Of a stretch of 64,000 bases of DNA, positions 60,501-64,000 are shown one piece after another. Origin of the DNA: Acanthochlamys bracteata (lineage: Eukaryota; Streptophyta; Magnoliopsida; Pandanales; Velloziaceae). The stretch's first letter is position 1. Every line of letters begins with the position of its first letter. The notes beneath the pieces were generated by a model that saw nothing but the letters and a program-made list of their open reading frames with translations, did no database searches and was not told where the DNA came from. Where the stretch lies: NCBI GenBank assembly GCA_019914995.1, contig CM034138.1:1798001-1862000 (forward strand), written 5' to 3'. Both the position numbers and the translations under genes were made by a program.

Positions 60501-63500
60501 ATATAATATGTCTGACTTTTTGTCATGATTCTATCTATCCACATTATATGTGTCTATCATCTTTATTTGAGAAATGTAAAGACTGCTTTTTTACTGCCAA
60601 TACTGTTTGGGATAGAGCTACATATTGAGCATTCAACAAAGTAGGACCTTTACACCTTAAACTTTTTGGTTGGTGCAGCCTGTTCATTTCAGTTCCTTAA
60701 ACCATATGCCAGTTTCATCATGATTGTACTCCGGGCTCTTTGGTTCCTTTTCCTCTAATAGTTAAATGTAATCAGCAAAGATATCTCTGTTGTTCCTGAC
60801 TTGTGTATGTTTATTTGCAGTTAGAGATGGCTGAAGAATGTTTACTGCATGCAATGGATTTGAGTGGGTTACTGTTACTGTACACAGGAATGGGTGATGC
60901 TCAGGGGTTAACACGACTTGCATCTCTGTCTAGAGAGCAAGGAAAGAACAATGTAGCATTCCTTTGTCTGTTTTTACTTGGTAAGCTGGAGGACTGCCTT
61001 CAGCTTATGGTGGAGAGGTAGCTTCAACTGTTTTCTGGCTGATGTATTTCCTTGTCAGTACCATTATTTTTCTCATTAACACGTATGTGGTTTGTAATTA
61101 TTTGGTCCAGCAACCGCATACCAGAAGCTGCATTGATGGCAAGATCTTATCTTCCAAGTAAAGTATCTGAAATTGTAGCAATTTGGAAAGAGGATCTCAG
61201 GAAGGTACCTGTTTACTTCCAGTTCAAGCATCTTTAACTGTTCTTTACTGGTCTTTGTAGTGCCTTATGGTTTCTCCATGTGCTTATAATCTGATTTTAT
61301 GCAGGTAAACCCTAAAGCTGCAGAGTCTTTGGCAGATCCAGAGGAATATCCAAACTTGTTTGATGATTGGCAGGTTGCTCTTGCTGTGGAATCTAGTCTT
61401 GCAGCTAAAAGGTACCGCCACTATGATATGCTATCTTTTCAATATCATCACGAATATTTGTCATAAAATCAAGTCGAGACTTTCCAAACTGACAACCTTT
61501 TCATATTACAGTACCAAACTGTAAGGATAGCAGTTAATCTGGTCTACCTTCAAGCAAACTTGCTCATTTATCATTATAGAAAAAATCTGTTCTCAAGACA
61601 AACAAGTCTTGTCTTAGTTTAAAGCTTTAATTATACTGCAGAGCATAATATCTGATTGCTGTGTTGGGAACTTCTTGTAAATGTTACCCTAAACTCTAAC
61701 ACACCCCTACCCAGGGGCATGACCTACCCTGGCCTAGACACACACCAAGAAGCCTAACCCAAAACTGATCAACCAAACTTAAGACAATATATGAATTAAA
61801 ATGTACCTGTCATAGTAACATTAGATGCCTGCACATCCTGAGTAGACATATCGCGCATTGTGTCATGTGCCGAAGTAGCAGCGAATGCACTGACTGGTTG
61901 CGCTGAATCAGGTCTTCCATAAGCTCTACCACCATTCCCACGACCAAGCTGTTCTTGTTGAACTGGCATGCGGATGTCAGGTGGCTGTTCATTCATGTCT
62001 ATATTTTGTGATAATCGTGAGAGGAATTAAAAAGTAGATCAAGAATTGCATGTTGTAGGTCGAGTTTCCATGTGTATAGTGCAAGAGATAGATTTATGCC
62101 GCATTTTGATACATATTTGAAACCGTGACCGCCACTTACTCAGTTCTGATGAAACCATGTGCTTTCCATTTGTTTGCACATCTGAGTGTTCTAATTTCTT
62201 CATTTTAAAATTTTTTTATTACCTTGTTTTGAATTGTTTATACAGATTTTGCTTCTTTAGCTTTATTGATCTACTAATGCTTATGACTACTGTGGTGACC
62301 TAGTTAAGTTGCTTAGTCATTTTTTTGGTAATGAAACTTTATTCTAGACAATCTTAGATTTGCTTGGATGATTTCTGTTTGTATTTGTTTATTGTTTTCC
62401 TTTTCCGCCTTGAGGGTAGTGTATTTCTTTGGTGGCTCATACGCACAGTCAATTTTGCTGGAAATGTATTTTGTATTTATTAATTCTCTAATTGATGCAG
62501 AGGCACTGGTTACCCTCCTGCCCTTGAGTATATGAACCATGCCGAAAATTTAAATGTCAATCTTGTGGAAGCCTTTAAGAACATGCAGCTTGATGAAGAG
62601 AATTTGCACCATGGAAATGGTGATTCTATAGATGAGGTATACAGCAATCTTTATTGAACGCTCTATAATATACTAATCTGTACATTGTGTAGAAATGTTC
62701 AGAGTACATATCTGTATAACTGCAAATTGAATTGATACATGCTTTTCTTTTTTCTTCCCCCCACTTCCCCCTAAAGTTGTAAAACTTTTGTTATACTGAA
62801 CCTTTTAGAGATCTGTCCTTGCTGAATGTCGAATAATCAGCCTTAGAGTTTGTGACATGTTCAGGAACATTCTCTAAACTCTATTTGATAATGTCTCAGG
62901 TTGTCCTAAATAAAGCCATTTAACTTATCTAATTTAAAATTTAAGGTGTTTTATCGCCAGCTTAGGTTTATTAGACTATGCTTTATTTACAACTTTACGA
63001 ACACATCATCTTTCAGGTAGATGGTGGCTGTTTTCTCCTGCACACCTCGTGCACTAATCAATATAATTTATATTTTTCATAATTATATCCGGTCAAATGT
63101 CATTTTTTGTGTTTGTAGTTAAATATGCATGTCATTTGTGAAAACCCTTTTTCAGAATGACCAATTATGAATTTATGATGACTATCTGTAGGTTGCTTCT
63201 GAAAATGGCGAGGGAACCCAAGATGATGCTGCTGAAGTTGATGCTGATGATTCTGCAGATGGAGCAGTTCTTGTTAATGGAAGTGAAGGTGATGAACAAT
63301 GGGGTACGAACAACGCAGGACTTCCGTCAGGCTAAAAGCAATTAGTTGGACAAGTGTAAAATTCCTAATTTAATCAGATTTCATTAGCTACATTTCATAC
63401 TGACTTCTGTTACGCGTGTGAAAGTTGTAGTCATAGCCATCTTGTGTAATTGGTATGGGCTATGAGGGTGAGAATGGGCTCCTATATATGAAAAAAAGGT

Positions 63501-63738
63501 CTTTTGAGCTAGGATTAGTTACAGACAAGATGTAATCAGTAGTAACAACTTAAACTAGAAAATCATTGTAAGGTTTGTTACTCTATCCATCATCATTCCA
63601 GTTAATTCTTTTTCATTGTTTGTTAACTTTGTCGTGATTATCTATAGTTTGCATTTAATGCTTGTTCTAATGTGAACAAACTGTACCATTCTCCTAATTT
63701 GTTCTTTTCTTATGGCAGTTCTTACTTCACAGGATTAG
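54560..63738 (+). CDS. Coatomer subunit beta-prime (beta'-COP), 25 coding exons, 904 aa
   Basis: COPI outer-coat subunit that binds dilysine cargo signals for Golgi-to-ER traffic. Coding exons: 54560-54562 (ATG only), 55105-55125, 55271-55332, 55437-55491, 55584-55620, 55699-56024, 56115-56246, 56323-56471, 56587-56655, 57069-57219, 57298-57363, 57716-57904, 58274-58414, 58511-58585, 58766-58942, 59028-59119, 59200-59316, 59560-59674, 59747-59818, 60821-61017, 61111-61204, 61305-61411, 62501-62636, 63192-63303, 63719-63738. Every junction keeps the frame. WD40 repeats fill about 1-300 ([19 protein letters not shown]), a second propeller reaches about 590, then a helical solenoid ([60 protein letters not shown]) and an acidic tail ending EQWVLTSQD. 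Reading through the last donor gives [13 protein letters not shown], stop at 63333-63335. Length fits plant beta'-COP. Confidence 0.96.
61800..62010 (-). pseudogene. Foreign exon-like fragment antisense in a beta'-COP intron
   Basis: Inside the 61412-62500 intron, the minus strand has a Met-started open frame at 61996 ([20 protein letters not shown], then a Gly/Arg-Ala-rich stretch, ending QASNVTMTG) running into a donor-like ACAG|GTACAT near 61805. Composition is unlike the A+T-rich intron around it. I do not recognise the protein. Confidence 0.5.
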
Positions 63739-64000
63739 GATATGGACGACTGTTTCAGCATTGAGACACTTCATTCAACAGGTAATGATAACAGTCATTT
63801 TTTAGTTTGAGGACAAAATCATTCCTTGAAAACAGATAAGAATAGTACTGACCGTGAAAAAGAAGACAAAATCCTGATTATTTTATATTTGACTTTTATT
63901 GAGATTATTGAGAGGACAAAAATCACCCTTGTTGCTTTTATAATTTATCAAGGCGTCCACATAAAATAGTCCAAGTTATACCATGGACGTTTTAAGTTCC
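63739..64000 (+). other. 3' untranslated region of beta'-COP
   Basis: Follows the TAG at 63736-63738. A donor-like CAACAG|GTAATG near 63780 suggests a further intron in the 3' untranslated region. Confidence 0.4.

Overview
The window is nuclear DNA of a flowering plant, most likely a core eudicot. Genes have GT-AG introns, intergenic DNA is very A+T-rich, and the proteins are typical of land plants (BRI1, an OVATE-family protein, a trihelix factor, a GNOM-like ARF-GEF, a CHY/CTCHY/RING ligase). There are no prokaryotic features. I cannot name the species from sequence alone.

Layout. (a) 159-3593, minus: an intronless brassinosteroid receptor BRI1, followed by about 5 kb of A+T-rich upstream DNA. 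(b) 9409-12848, minus: a three-exon gene for a small plant-specific protein of unknown function. (c) about 14990-16185, minus: a decayed PPR gene resembling mitochondrial editing factor MEF7, split by a solo LTR with a 5-bp target duplication. (d) 16900-19684, plus: a nine-exon METTL18/HPM1-type methyltransferase, then a broken aldehyde dehydrogenase copy. (e) 22684-24587, plus: a 44-residue microprotein with an arabinogalactan-peptide-like C-terminus, then an OVATE-family protein. (f) 26558-27100: a hAT-type MITE with a perfect 8-bp target duplication. (g) 27506-28618, plus: a trihelix transcription factor, convergent with (h) 31033-35264, minus: an ARF-GEF of the GNL2 type. (i) 36844-36917, minus: tRNA-Arg(UCG). 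(j) 37604-39952, minus: an eleven-exon CHY-CTCHY-RING E3 ligase, with a probable leader intron of about 3.6 kb that carries another hAT-type element. (k) 44-47.3 kb: gene scraps and repeats. (l) 48569-51499, plus: SYS1. (m) 54560-63738, plus: coatomer beta-prime subunit, with 25 coding exons of which the first is just the ATG.

The genes are independent housekeeping, signalling and regulatory loci, not an operon or pathway cluster. GNL2, SYS1 and beta'-COP all act in Golgi/vesicle traffic, but their proximity looks coincidental. I rebuilt the exon structures by hand from splice sites, reading frame and family resemblance; every listed junction keeps the frame.

I found no clearly new biological system. 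The most interesting observations are: a near-perfect 50-bp copy of the beta'-COP start-codon exon edge 1.5 kb upstream of the gene; a foreign, open, Met-started exon lying antisense in a beta'-COP intron; two competing beta'-COP C-termini; the microprotein; a three-copy hAT-type repeat family; and the solo LTR inside the PPR pseudogene.
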